From NCBI GenBank assembly GCA_965222995.1, contig OZ244977.1, positions 3,410,001 to 3,474,000 of the forward strand: a stretch of DNA of 64,000 bases, in the 5' to 3' direction. Position 1 is the stretch's first letter. Every line of letters starts with the position of its first letter. Below are positions 52,351 through 60,461 of this stretch, in pieces. The translations under genes were made by a program, and so were the position numbers. Under the pieces are notes generated by a model. The model ran no database searches, was not told where the DNA came from, and saw nothing but the letters and a program-made list of their open reading frames with translations. Source of the stretch: SB11 sp965222995. GTDB taxonomy: Bacteria > Bacteroidota > Bacteroidia > UBA8524.

Positions 52351-53296
52351 GGAAGATGTGATTGATTTATTTTCGGGTAAGCGGGGCGGCCATGTGGAAC
52401 ACTGGCTGTATAGCGACACACTTCGTAGAGAGTATTCAGGTTCGCAGCTTTGGCAGGAATTTTTGAAGTCTAGTACTGATTATTATGTGCTTAAAAATGA
52501 GATTGATTTGATTGCTAAGGTGGCTCCTTCTTTGGGGGCTGGGTTGCGTGATACGTATACTGTAGTAGATTTTGGTGTGGGTAGTGGTCAAGCTCTAGAG
52601 AAAAAGGTCATACCTATAGTCAATAACTTAAAAACAGTTAAAGGCTATATCGGGGTGGATTTATCAGGTGATTTTTTGAGGAATTCGAAAAATACGATAG
52701 CTGATAATTTTCCAAGCATTGAAACTAGTACGATACAGGCTGATTTTTTTAATGCTTCGTTTGCACTGCCCCAAAAGGAAATGTTGGGCTTGATGCTGGG
52801 CTGTACTATTAGCAATATGGATGTATTGATGGGGGCTGATTTCCCCCGTTCTCATATTGCGGAGCGGTTAAGCCATTTGAAGGAACTTTTGGGTAGCAAT
52901 AATCATTTGTTGGTGTCTTATGATGCAAATACAGATGTCAAAAGCATTTTATCGGCGTATTCTAATGAATATTGGGGACGGCACGTTACAGGGATTATGT
53001 ATGATGTGGCTAAAATCGTAGAGGGTGATTTCTCGGCTTCGGCTTGGAAGCATACACGAGTGTGGAATGATACTGCACATGTGTTGCATCAGTGTGCGGA
53101 GGCAACGGAAGATATGGAATTTTCTATTGACGATAAGGTATTTACGGTTTCTAAGGGGAAGCAATTTGTTACGGTGAATAATTTTAAGTTTCCTAAACCT
53201 TTATTTCAGTCGATGTGTGATGAAGTTGGGTTTGTGTTGAAAGAAAGCTATGCGGATAATCAGGGTAGGATGCAGTTGCAGCTTTTGAAGAGTTAA
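52331..53296 (+). CDS. EgtD-like (Methyltransf_33) SAM-dependent methyltransferase
   Basis: 321 residues from a TTG at 52331; a GTG two codons later is equally possible, and no ATG fits. EYSGSQLWQEFLKSSTDYYVLKNEIDLI (about 34-61) mirrors the start of EgtD, the histidine N-alpha-methyltransferase. SAM motif I is VVDFGVGSG (78-86), GYIGVDLS follows, and LGCTISNMD (156-164) corresponds to EgtD's GSTIGN region. The C-terminal part contains the beta-rich insert of the family. The substrate need not be histidine, since EgtB is absent. It overlaps the upstream sensor gene. Confidence 0.65.
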   Translation: MPVNLFKEDVIDLFSGKRGGHVEHWLYSDTLRREYSGSQLWQEFLKSSTDYYVLKNEIDLIAKVAPSLGAGLRDTYTVVDFGVGSGQALEKKVIPIVNNLKTVKGYIGVDLSGDFLRNSKNTIADNFPSIETSTIQADFFNASFALPQKEMLGLMLGCTISNMDVLMGADFPRSHIAERLSHLKELLGSNNHLLVSYDANTDVKSILSAYSNEYWGRHVTGIMYDVAKIVEGDFSASAWKHTRVWNDTAHVLHQCAEATEDMEFSIDDKVFTVSKGKQFVTVNNFKFPKPLFQSMCDEVGFVLKESYADNQGRMQLQLLKS

Positions 53297-53327
53297 AATG
53301 TTGTAGTTTTTGTAACTTGCAGTTGTT

Positions 53328-53597
53328 ATGGAGGTAATTTGTTTAGAGGATGAAGCACTGTATAAATTAGTGGAGCTGGTAGCAGAACGTTTACAAGAAA
53401 AAGAGCCTATAGTTGCTGAAAAATGGGTAAGTAAGGAAGAGTGTATGCAGCTATTGAAAATATCTTCACCTACTACATTACAAAAACTTCGAGATGAAGG
53501 AAAAATCAGGTTTACTCACCCTAAACCCAAGCTGATTTTATACGATAGAGACTCTATTAATGCCTATTTGGAAGAACACGCTAAAGACACGTTTTAA
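53328..53597 (+). CDS. Excisionase-like HTH (HTH_17) protein
   Basis: 89 residues. After a helical N-terminal segment (ALYKLVELVAERLQEK), WVSKEECMQLLKISSPTTLQKLRDEGKIRFTHPKPKLILYDRDSINAYLEEH is the MerR/excisionase-type HTH that is common in Bacteroidota integrative elements. Such proteins bend DNA in excision complexes or regulate transfer genes. It starts 31 bases after the methyltransferase stop. Confidence 0.75.
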   Translation: MEVICLEDEALYKLVELVAERLQEKEPIVAEKWVSKEECMQLLKISSPTTLQKLRDEGKIRFTHPKPKLILYDRDSINAYLEEHAKDTF

Positions 53598-53599
53598 CT

Positions 53600-53875
53600 A
53601 TGGAGGAACAAGAATATATCAAAAAGTTTAATGAGGGGTATTTGTTAGCAAAGCATGACCCTGAATTAGCATTATCAATTTTTAAGGCTTTGGAGGGTAA
53701 GGAAGATTTATCCGCTTTGGGTTTATTAGATGGCGGTAGAGAGTTTACAAAAGAAATGGAGAATAAGGATAGATTTTTGGGTATGCATCAAAATTATAAG
53801 GTTAGCGATAAAGGTCTAAGTGAAGATAAAAATAAAGATAAGATTAAGGATAAAGGGGATTTGGAGAGAGAATAG
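53600..53875 (+). CDS. Small hypothetical protein
   Basis: 91 residues beginning two bases after the excisionase-like stop, so it is in the same transcript. A helical N-terminal half (EYIKKFNEGYLLAKHDPELALSIFKAL) is followed by a Lys/Asp-rich tail (DKNKDKIKDKGDLERE). The first half recalls a single TPR-like pair. No function can be given. Confidence 0.5.
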   Translation: MEEQEYIKKFNEGYLLAKHDPELALSIFKALEGKEDLSALGLLDGGREFTKEMENKDRFLGMHQNYKVSDKGLSEDKNKDKIKDKGDLERE

Positions 53876-53942
53876 TTTTTCCTTGACAAGCCTATAATCA
53901 ATTTGGTAGTGGTCATAAAAATTTGAGTTAGTGGAGTGTTGA

Positions 53943-54251
53943 ATGGCTATAGATGTTGAACGAATGAAATGTGGAGTAGAAGAACTTAAAAAAGTGTTGG
54001 AGGAAGCTGAAAAAATCAGAAGTTGGGCATTGACGAAGGGAGCGTCGGAAAGTTATGATGGAGGGCAGTTTTCAGAATCTTTGTATCGTCTGGAAAAAAT
54101 CTTAGAACCTTTTGAAGAAAATAGTTGGGATATAAATAAAGTTTTTACATTGGCGGCAACCGATGGAAGTCAAAATGATCTTTTGGAATTAACAGAAGGT
54201 TGGCACCATAAAGTAAATGAAAGCGTGGAAAAATTAACATTAGATTCCTAA
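53943..54251 (+). CDS. Small hypothetical protein
   Basis: 102 residues, acidic and helical (MKCGVEELKKVLEEAEKIRSWAL, LYRLEKILEPFEE), no signal peptide or known motif. Its stop overlaps the end of the convergent gene by 12 bases. It may be the last gene of the transcript starting near 51709, but 67 bases separate it from the gene before. Confidence 0.45.
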   Translation: MAIDVERMKCGVEELKKVLEEAEKIRSWALTKGASESYDGGQFSESLYRLEKILEPFEENSWDINKVFTLAATDGSQNDLLELTEGWHHKVNESVEKLTLDS

Positions 54252-55478
54252 GATTTCGGAATCGCCAAAACCCAAAGTATTTTGAGTTTGTTTCCTTAGA
54301 GTTTCAAAAATTTCTTTTTTTGCAAGGGTATTATCATGGTGTTTTTGTGCATTAATAATATGTGTTGATTGTGGGTTATTAGAAAATTGTTCTTTTGCTT
54401 CATCTAACAAAAGCTTTGAGTAATTAACCATTCCTGTAACCGCATCATAAAAGAAATTGGTAGAAATCATCTCATTTAGTGTTTCACCACCAGGGTTATA
54501 ATCTAAAAGCGATTCCTTTTCTTCTTGATACATTTCTAAAAGCTGGTTATTTGCTGAATTGGATTTGTCAATAAAAAGAACATCAGGTTTACAGATACCT
54601 GCGAATGTGTATTTATTGTACTCAGAAATTATGTACTCCCCTTCATTAATCACAGCCCAATGATATGCTCTGGTAGGGTTGTTAACAACAATAAAACCTA
54701 TCTTTTCTCTGTCCAATTTGTCACCATAAATATAAAGACACTTACAGATATGTCTAAATAACTCTACTGAACACAAGTCAAGAATTGAAGCTAAGACCCC
54801 CGTATAATTATGAAAATTACAAAACTCACGTAGATCATCATTTAACTTGTATCCTAAAGGGAGTGCCAAAAATCTCAAATAAGTGAAATCACTGTTGGGT
54901 TTTGCTAAAAGTTTTTCAAAATGGTCATAAAAAACTGTATGAATTTTGTAGTATGGGTTCAGATAAGTGGGGTTAGAATAATTTTGTTTTCCTAAATAAT
55001 CATAAATCCAAATGCTCTGTTTTAAATCATTTACAGGCTTTTCCAGTGCTTTCTGGTATCCCTCCATAAACTTCTTTACCTCACTTGGCTTTTTACTATG
55101 GAAGCCTAGCCGTTGAATAATAAAATGTTCTTCCTCTTTTCTTGGGGGAAACAATTCGGGTGTATCCGCTACATTATCAAACCCAAAATATTCATACGGC
55201 ATACCATATAATAAGTGAAGGTTTCTTGCCCAAAGCGTATATTCCCTTTTTACTCTTGGAACTTGCTTAAATCCCAATTTATACGCTGCTTCATGTTCCA
55301 CTTTGAAAACTATATAAGACAAATGGTTGAGAGTTTTCTGCAACTCAGAAGTGTCCCGATAAAAAGACTTATGCTGTAAGTCAATAGTCTTTTCCTTCAC
55401 ATCCCATTTTTGAGATTTACAATACTCCACGAAAGCGCTCCAGATAGTAGGAGTATAGTTATTGGATAACTTTTCCAT
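54240..55478 (-). CDS. Large cytoplasmic protein of unknown function
   Basis: 412 residues, no signal peptide or membrane helix. Aromatic- and charge-rich helical segments fill the first 220 residues. The middle includes IGFIVVNNPTRAYHWAVINEGEYIISEYNKYTFAGICKPDVLFIDKS (about 260-305, split here by loops), a likely beta-sheet core. I recognise no family or catalytic motif. It stands alone on the minus strand between two plus-strand blocks, a typical place for element cargo. Confidence 0.55.
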   Translation of the reverse strand: MEKLSNNYTPTIWSAFVEYCKSQKWDVKEKTIDLQHKSFYRDTSELQKTLNHLSYIVFKVEHEAAYKLGFKQVPRVKREYTLWARNLHLLYGMPYEYFGFDNVADTPELFPPRKEEEHFIIQRLGFHSKKPSEVKKFMEGYQKALEKPVNDLKQSIWIYDYLGKQNYSNPTYLNPYYKIHTVFYDHFEKLLAKPNSDFTYLRFLALPLGYKLNDDLREFCNFHNYTGVLASILDLCSVELFRHICKCLYIYGDKLDREKIGFIVVNNPTRAYHWAVINEGEYIISEYNKYTFAGICKPDVLFIDKSNSANNQLLEMYQEEKESLLDYNPGGETLNEMISTNFFYDAVTGMVNYSKLLLDEAKEQFSNNPQSTHIINAQKHHDNTLAKKEIFETLRKQTQNTLGFGDSEILGI

Positions 55479-55854
55479 TTAAGTTTTCTATAAAAATTGA
55501 CACATTTAACAATTATTTAACACGCAGTTTTTTGCAACAAGGCTTAACAAGTAAATAGTAATCAATGCTTAAAAGTTTTTACTCTTACCTTTAAACAACA
55601 AAATAAGTTCAAATTTCTTCTAAAAATTTGTGAAACTAACACCTGTTATTGTTTTTGTAAAAGCCAATTCAATTGTGCAATTATAAAAAATTTAATGTAA
55701 AAATCGACTTTCTTTTTACGGTTAAATGTAATGTACACACATTTATTTGTTATAAGCCCCACGTTCAAATTATACCAATAATCATCTGATATACAGTGAT
55801 TTGTATATGATATGAAAACATCAGAGGTTTGTATCGGAACAATAACAACCTCTT
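55479..55854. other. Noncoding gap of 376 bases
   Basis: No coding sequence on either strand that I would support. It is very AT-rich and lies between divergent genes, so it should contain promoters for both, but no good TTG-N19-21-TAnnTTTG match was found and no strong hairpin is visible. Confidence 0.5.
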
Positions 55855-57768
55855 ATGAAAATTATCTACTTACTTAAAAACGGTGTCTTTAACCTAGCCT
55901 CTTCATTCTTCAAGCCCAGAAAAAAGAACATAGCAGTTTCATTACCATATGATTCTCCTGAGTTGTATGTAAAAGAAAACAAAGAATCCAATTTTCAACG
56001 AGGTTATGAGTCTTCGGGAGATCAAAAAGCTTTACAAGGTCTTATTGAAGAACATACTGCTCCATTAGATAGAATGTGTAACAAGGAACTAGAGCCTTAT
56101 CAAAACCAAAAAAGCGAAAATGAAATACGTATTGCTGAAATTTCAGAAGACCTAAAAAAGCCTGATTCAGAGAGAGTAGCTAAACATAAAGAACAGGCTA
56201 CCAAAGAAAACAATATAAAAAAGCAAGAGCATCATAAAAAGAAAAAAGCAACACAAAACCTGCTAAACCAATGCACAAAAAACAAGAAAAAATCTGAAGC
56301 CTTATTGGCAACTATGCAGCGTTTTTGGCGACACTTTCCTGCCAAAAAATCTCAATTCGATAAAGTATGGACAATTATAGTACTCGCCATATTAATTGGA
56401 GTGCTTGAAAGTATATTTACTGTGCCGGCTCTTGAGAATGCAGGAATACCGGATATCATTTCTTATTTAGTTGCTATAGCCTTCTCTGTACTTATTGGGG
56501 TGAGTGCTGACCAAACAGGCGAAAATCATATCAGTAAAAACATAGCATTTAGAAATGCTTGGTTCATTTCAGGGTTTTTGCTCATCATATTAATAATAGC
56601 AACCCGTTGGGGAATGGAAGAGAACCTAGTCCTTTCAGGACTAAACCTTCTTATTTACTTTTTTGCTGTGCTGCTGTCTGTAAGAAGATATAAACACAAA
56701 GCCTATTGGGATGTGTTCGATACTGTAGCCGATTATACCAAGAAAGAAGACCATTTAACTAATGAAATGGAAGGCTTTGAGCAAGTAAAACTTGACTTAA
56801 ATGAAGATAACAAAGCACAGGCTTCGATTGATGCTAAAAACGAGGAAAAAGCTCTTAAAACCGAAAAAACCAGACTAATCAAATCCAACAGAACATTAAA
56901 TAATAAAATCAAAACCATTATGAAAAAGTATGACAATTTAAAAGGTGAAGTAAAACAAACCATCACCAACGGGTACCAAGAAGGAAAAAGAAATGATACC
57001 CCACCTCCTTTAGGTTTCGCATTCAACAAAACTGCTGTAGTTACATGGTTAGCTATACTGTGTTTATCACTTAGTGCATGCTCGGTGGAAACAACTGACA
57101 CCGAAATTGTGATAGCTAAAGATGTTAGTTCCAGTATCGAAAAAGAAAACCCTTATTCTGGAGAGAAGCTTTTTAATGAAACCATTTCAGAAATCGGCTT
57201 TGATAATAACGGTTATGATATTTATGCGGGAGTTACCGTGCATCTAAGCCAAATAGGCTATCCTTCACTACCTAAAACCAATACGGTAAGTATTCCTCCT
57301 GTAACTAAACGTTTAGAACGTAAGAAGAAAAAACGTAAAGAGGCGATAGAAAAGTTCAAAGATGATTTAAAAACGGCTATTGATGATTTACTAGCTGAAT
57401 CTCCTACGCACGGCAGTACTAAAATCTCTCGTAGCTTGTGTTACCATATCAATAAGTTAACCCAATCGAATGCAAAACATAAAAAGATATACGCTCTTAC
57501 CGATGCTTTGCAAGAAGGTAGTGGTGTAGACTTTTTTGACTACGTTACCAATGAATCAGATATTGAACGATTTAAAAAGGAATATGATACAATTTCAGAT
57601 AAACTAAGCAAAGATTGTAGTATTGAAGGTACTACAGAAGGTATTAGTATAGATTTTATATACCCTGCCACAGAAGTTAAGGATGAAGCATTTATTGCCG
57701 CTACAGACTTTTGGAAACACCACTACCAGAAAATTAATATTCCTGTAGATAGGGATTCTGACTTTTAA
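55855..57768 (+). CDS. Polytopic membrane protein fused to a von Willebrand A-like domain
   Basis: 637 residues. The N-terminal part is charged and coiled coil (about 60-160). Four membrane helices lie at about 172-280, and a second coiled coil at about 300-385. At 395-409 a hydrophobic stretch ends LSLSAC (C409), which looks like a lipobox or a fifth helix. It is followed by a vWA-like domain: D423-V-S-S-S (metal-binding DxSxS), HGSTKISRSL, and LTDALQEG with D550. The vWA part is probably exposed on the periplasmic side. It opens the transfer block. A fusion of a membrane protein and a lipoprotein gene is a simple explanation. Confidence 0.6.
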   Translation: MKIIYLLKNGVFNLASSFFKPRKKNIAVSLPYDSPELYVKENKESNFQRGYESSGDQKALQGLIEEHTAPLDRMCNKELEPYQNQKSENEIRIAEISEDLKKPDSERVAKHKEQATKENNIKKQEHHKKKKATQNLLNQCTKNKKKSEALLATMQRFWRHFPAKKSQFDKVWTIIVLAILIGVLESIFTVPALENAGIPDIISYLVAIAFSVLIGVSADQTGENHISKNIAFRNAWFISGFLLIILIIATRWGMEENLVLSGLNLLIYFFAVLLSVRRYKHKAYWDVFDTVADYTKKEDHLTNEMEGFEQVKLDLNEDNKAQASIDAKNEEKALKTEKTRLIKSNRTLNNKIKTIMKKYDNLKGEVKQTITNGYQEGKRNDTPPPLGFAFNKTAVVTWLAILCLSLSACSVETTDTEIVIAKDVSSSIEKENPYSGEKLFNETISEIGFDNNGYDIYAGVTVHLSQIGYPSLPKTNTVSIPPVTKRLERKKKKRKEAIEKFKDDLKTAIDDLLAESPTHGSTKISRSLCYHINKLTQSNAKHKKIYALTDALQEGSGVDFFDYVTNESDIERFKKEYDTISDKLSKDCSIEGTTEGISIDFIYPATEVKDEAFIAATDFWKHHYQKINIPVDRDSDF

Positions 57769-57780
57769 CTTAATTTAACT

Positions 57781-57815
57781 ATCGGGTGGCTACTCTGCCA
57801 CCCGATTATTTTTCA
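57781..57815 (+). terminator. Hairpin between the vWA-protein gene and the coupling-protein gene
   Basis: ATCGGGTGGC and GCCACCCGAT pair perfectly (10 pairs) around TACTCT, followed by TATTTTTC. It is 12 bases after the stop of the upstream gene and may act as a partial or full terminator. Confidence 0.7.
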
Positions 57816-57834
57816 TTTTTAAATATTACTAACC

Positions 57835-58140
57835 ATGAAAATTTTTCCTAAAAAAAGGAAGGGGGACTCCTATGCCTCTTCTAAAACAGAAAGTATACTT
57901 GATAAGACACTATATACCTTCCCCGATAAAAAGAACACCATCACCATACGTGAATCCTGCGAAGGAACTATTGTTACTGGTGCTACAGGAAGTGGCAAGT
58001 CAACAGGCTTCGCACAACAATACTTCAAAAGCATGGTCAAATTTGGCATGGGTGGATTAATCATCAACGTTAAATCCAATGCCGATGAAGAAATGTATCA
58101 CCTTATTAACCAAGCACTAAATGAAAACAATACATTTTAA
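57835..58140 (+). pseudogene. 5' fragment of a VirD4/TraG-like coupling ATPase (Walker A part)
   Basis: 101 codons ending at a TAA. GATGSGKST (Walker A, 49-57) and GGLIINVKSNADEEMYHLI place it as the start of a type IV coupling protein. The continuation of the same protein is in the next frame from 58121: reading GAA then skipping one A at 58126 gives an uninterrupted join (NE-TIHFNADSPYTF). A one-base insertion in the A run at 58124-58127 would explain the break. A sequencing error or programmed shift cannot be ruled out. Confidence 0.6.
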
Positions 58141-59383
58141 TGCTGACTCACCCTATACCTTTTCCCCCATCGAATACGAGCTAACCCGGTACGGTAAAGG
58201 AGGCAAGGAAATCAGCAATATTACCAACCTCATCATTATGTTGAGCGTACTGGTAAACAACTACAAATCCGGCGGTAGTGGAGGCAAGTCCGAGGACAAG
58301 TTTTGGGCGCAAAGTATGGAACGACTAGTCAACAGAGCTATTCTATTGCTGCTATTGGCAAAACAACCCGTTACATTCTTCACCATCCGCAAAGCAATCG
58401 TAGATAGTTTTACAGAAGAAGAGTCTTCAAAATACCGTGATGTGTGGAATACATTATTAGATACCAATACCTCTGACGAAAGAAAAAAAGAAGTGTTTGC
58501 CCAATACCAAACATGGGCAAACTCCAATTTCTTTTTATATGCTTTTGATAAAGCAAATGGCAGAACAGACTTCAGCAACGAGGAAAAATTCCAAATGGAA
58601 TTAGTGGGCGACTACTTTATCAAAGAGTTCCCCAAACTGTCTGAAAAAACGAAAAGTATCATTTTAGAAACTTTCCACGGGGTAGTAGAACCCTTTAACT
58701 ATGGCATTCTAAAATCCCATTTTTCTGAAGGTGTAAGTGAAGAATTATTGCCTGAAAACACCTATTTAAAAGGTACAATAATCAACTGTGGGTTTTCAGT
58801 GAAAGAGTTTGGTTTAAGTGCGGTACTCGCTAATGGCATCATGAAACACTCCTTTATGACGGCTATGGAACGCCGTAAGATTAATTCAGGGGAGGATAAC
58901 GGTAATCCTGTATTCTTATGGAACGATGAATACCAAAATACGTGTAACCCCCTATATGACCCCTTATTTCAGGCAACCTCAAGAAGTTCTAGGGTAGCTA
59001 CGGTATATATCACCCAAACCCTAAACTCCATTATCGGAGTAATGAGTTCGGATAATCCCGAAAACAAAGCCAAAAGCTTAATCGCCAACTTAGGTTTAAA
59101 GGTGTTTTGTGCTAATTCAGATTACGATACCAATGAGTTTGCCGCCAATATGATAGGTAAACATTTCATAGACACCAACTCCGTGTCCTTTGACCATCAA
59201 AAGAATGCCAATCATTCCTATTCCCAAGAGTACCATTACAAAGTAGCTCCCGACCATTATAGCCTACTTCGCACTGGTAGCCCTTCCAATAACTACAAAG
59301 TAGAGTCCATCCTCTTTAAAGCCGGAAAACAATGGAGTGATGGAAAAAACTACTTAGAAGGCTCATTTGACCAAAGAGATTAA
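58121..59383 (+). pseudogene. 3' part of the VirD4/TraG-like coupling ATPase (Walker B part)
   Basis: 420 codons from an ATG at 58121, which overlaps the 5' fragment by 20 bases. It contains the Walker B-like VFLWNDEYQ (D269, E270), RSSRVATVYITQTLNSIIGVMS and LIANLGLKVFC, the usual later motifs of TraG/VirD4 ATPases, but no Walker A. Alone it could not bind ATP in the normal way, so it needs the 5' fragment or a shift. Coupling proteins bring the relaxosome to the mating channel. Confidence 0.6.
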
Positions 59384-59398
59384 AAAATTTAAACCATT

Positions 59399-60115
59399 AT
59401 GATTACAAAAGCATCAGACAGACAATTTAAACTAAGAGTGTTCCCAAGCTATGGAGATGCTGCCTTATTACACAGTTGTTTTACCACAGACTTTTGGAAA
59501 AACCTGTTTATTAAAAACAAACTCGCCGTATTTCAGGTGCTAAAATCCTTTCTGTATTGGAATATCGCCCTGTTTATGAGTATGGCAACTATGGTATTAC
59601 GGTATCAGCATGGGCAACGTACCACAGGTTTTATATTGTGGTTTTCGACCGTTGTTACTTTACTGGTATTTAACTCCACCGAAATCATACACTTTCTAAA
59701 GCCTATAGCCTATCCAATAGTGCTAGTATTCCCTTTTTTTAATGAGGGACAATTGTACAACTGGATATTTACCGAAATACATTCCTTTCCCTTACTGATA
59801 TTTACAGGAGTATATGCAGTTATGGGACTAGTGCAATGCATCATTATTTATACAGGTAATGGCAATGCTTCACTTACTAAAAGAGGCAACTCTTACTTGT
59901 TTTTATTACTCAGTAAAGTAGGGCTTAAAAATGAGTTTTTCATGCAGGTTTTTATAGAGCCTTTAATGCTGGTTTTGGGATGCACCTTTTTCTATTTACA
60001 AGGCGATATAGTATTTGCTTTTGTGTTGGGTGCATCAGCTTTTTCTGTGCTGATTCCTGAAATTATAGACCATGCTCACACCGAAAAATCGATGGCATCA
60101 CATGGGGCGCATTAA
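59399..60115 (+). CDS. Polytopic membrane protein of unknown function
   Basis: 238 residues with about five membrane helices (for example FLYWNIALFMSMATMVL, GFILWFSTVVTLLVFN, FPLLIFTGVYAVMGLVQCIIIY and LMLVLGCTFFYLQGDIVFAFVLGASAFSVL, read as separate helices). It starts 15 bases after the coupling ATPase in the same direction and is probably part of the transfer apparatus. No family is recognised. Confidence 0.55.
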   Translation: MITKASDRQFKLRVFPSYGDAALLHSCFTTDFWKNLFIKNKLAVFQVLKSFLYWNIALFMSMATMVLRYQHGQRTTGFILWFSTVVTLLVFNSTEIIHFLKPIAYPIVLVFPFFNEGQLYNWIFTEIHSFPLLIFTGVYAVMGLVQCIIIYTGNGNASLTKRGNSYLFLLLSKVGLKNEFFMQVFIEPLMLVLGCTFFYLQGDIVFAFVLGASAFSVLIPEIIDHAHTEKSMASHGAH

Positions 60116-60461
60116 AGGTTCATTTTGGTGCAGCATTTTGTATAGGGGTTCCCCCTAAGCGTGACGTCTGTATCGATTTTGTTTCTTCTGTAAACACCTT
60201 CTTGCACCATAAATATACCTTGACTTTTACCCCATTATTTGATAGGAATATATACCTACTGCGGTTCACCTTTTAAAGTTTTTAAATTATGACAACACCA
60301 CTATATTTTACCTTTTTATACTCGATATATACCCCCTGCTCTTTTTTCTTTTCTTTCTTAAAAATGGAGTGCGGAGTGCCCCCACGTAGCTATCGCAGCA
60401 CTTCATTTTTAATTGCCAATTTATTGGCAAATAGGATGTGTACCGTAATCACTATTGCTTT
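60116..60461 (+). other. Noncoding region before the relaxase gene, candidate oriT
   Basis: 346 bases without a supported gene. It holds TAGGGG-TTC-CCCCTA (60143-60157) and TTGCCAAT-TT-ATTGGCAA (60413-60430), two perfect short hairpins. MobF relaxases bind an inverted repeat beside the nick site, and oriT is commonly next to the relaxase gene, so the second hairpin is a candidate. This rests on position and symmetry only. Confidence 0.4.

Noticed and set aside
53884..53899. TTGACA followed by TATAAT, a sigma-70-like pair
   Set aside because: The two boxes are separated by only four bases, so they cannot be a promoter, and this phylum uses different consensus boxes.
51096..57806. The shared string TACTCTGCC in the hairpins at 51100 and 57791
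   Set aside because: Nine bases in two GC-rich terminator hairpins can match by chance; the flanking arms differ.
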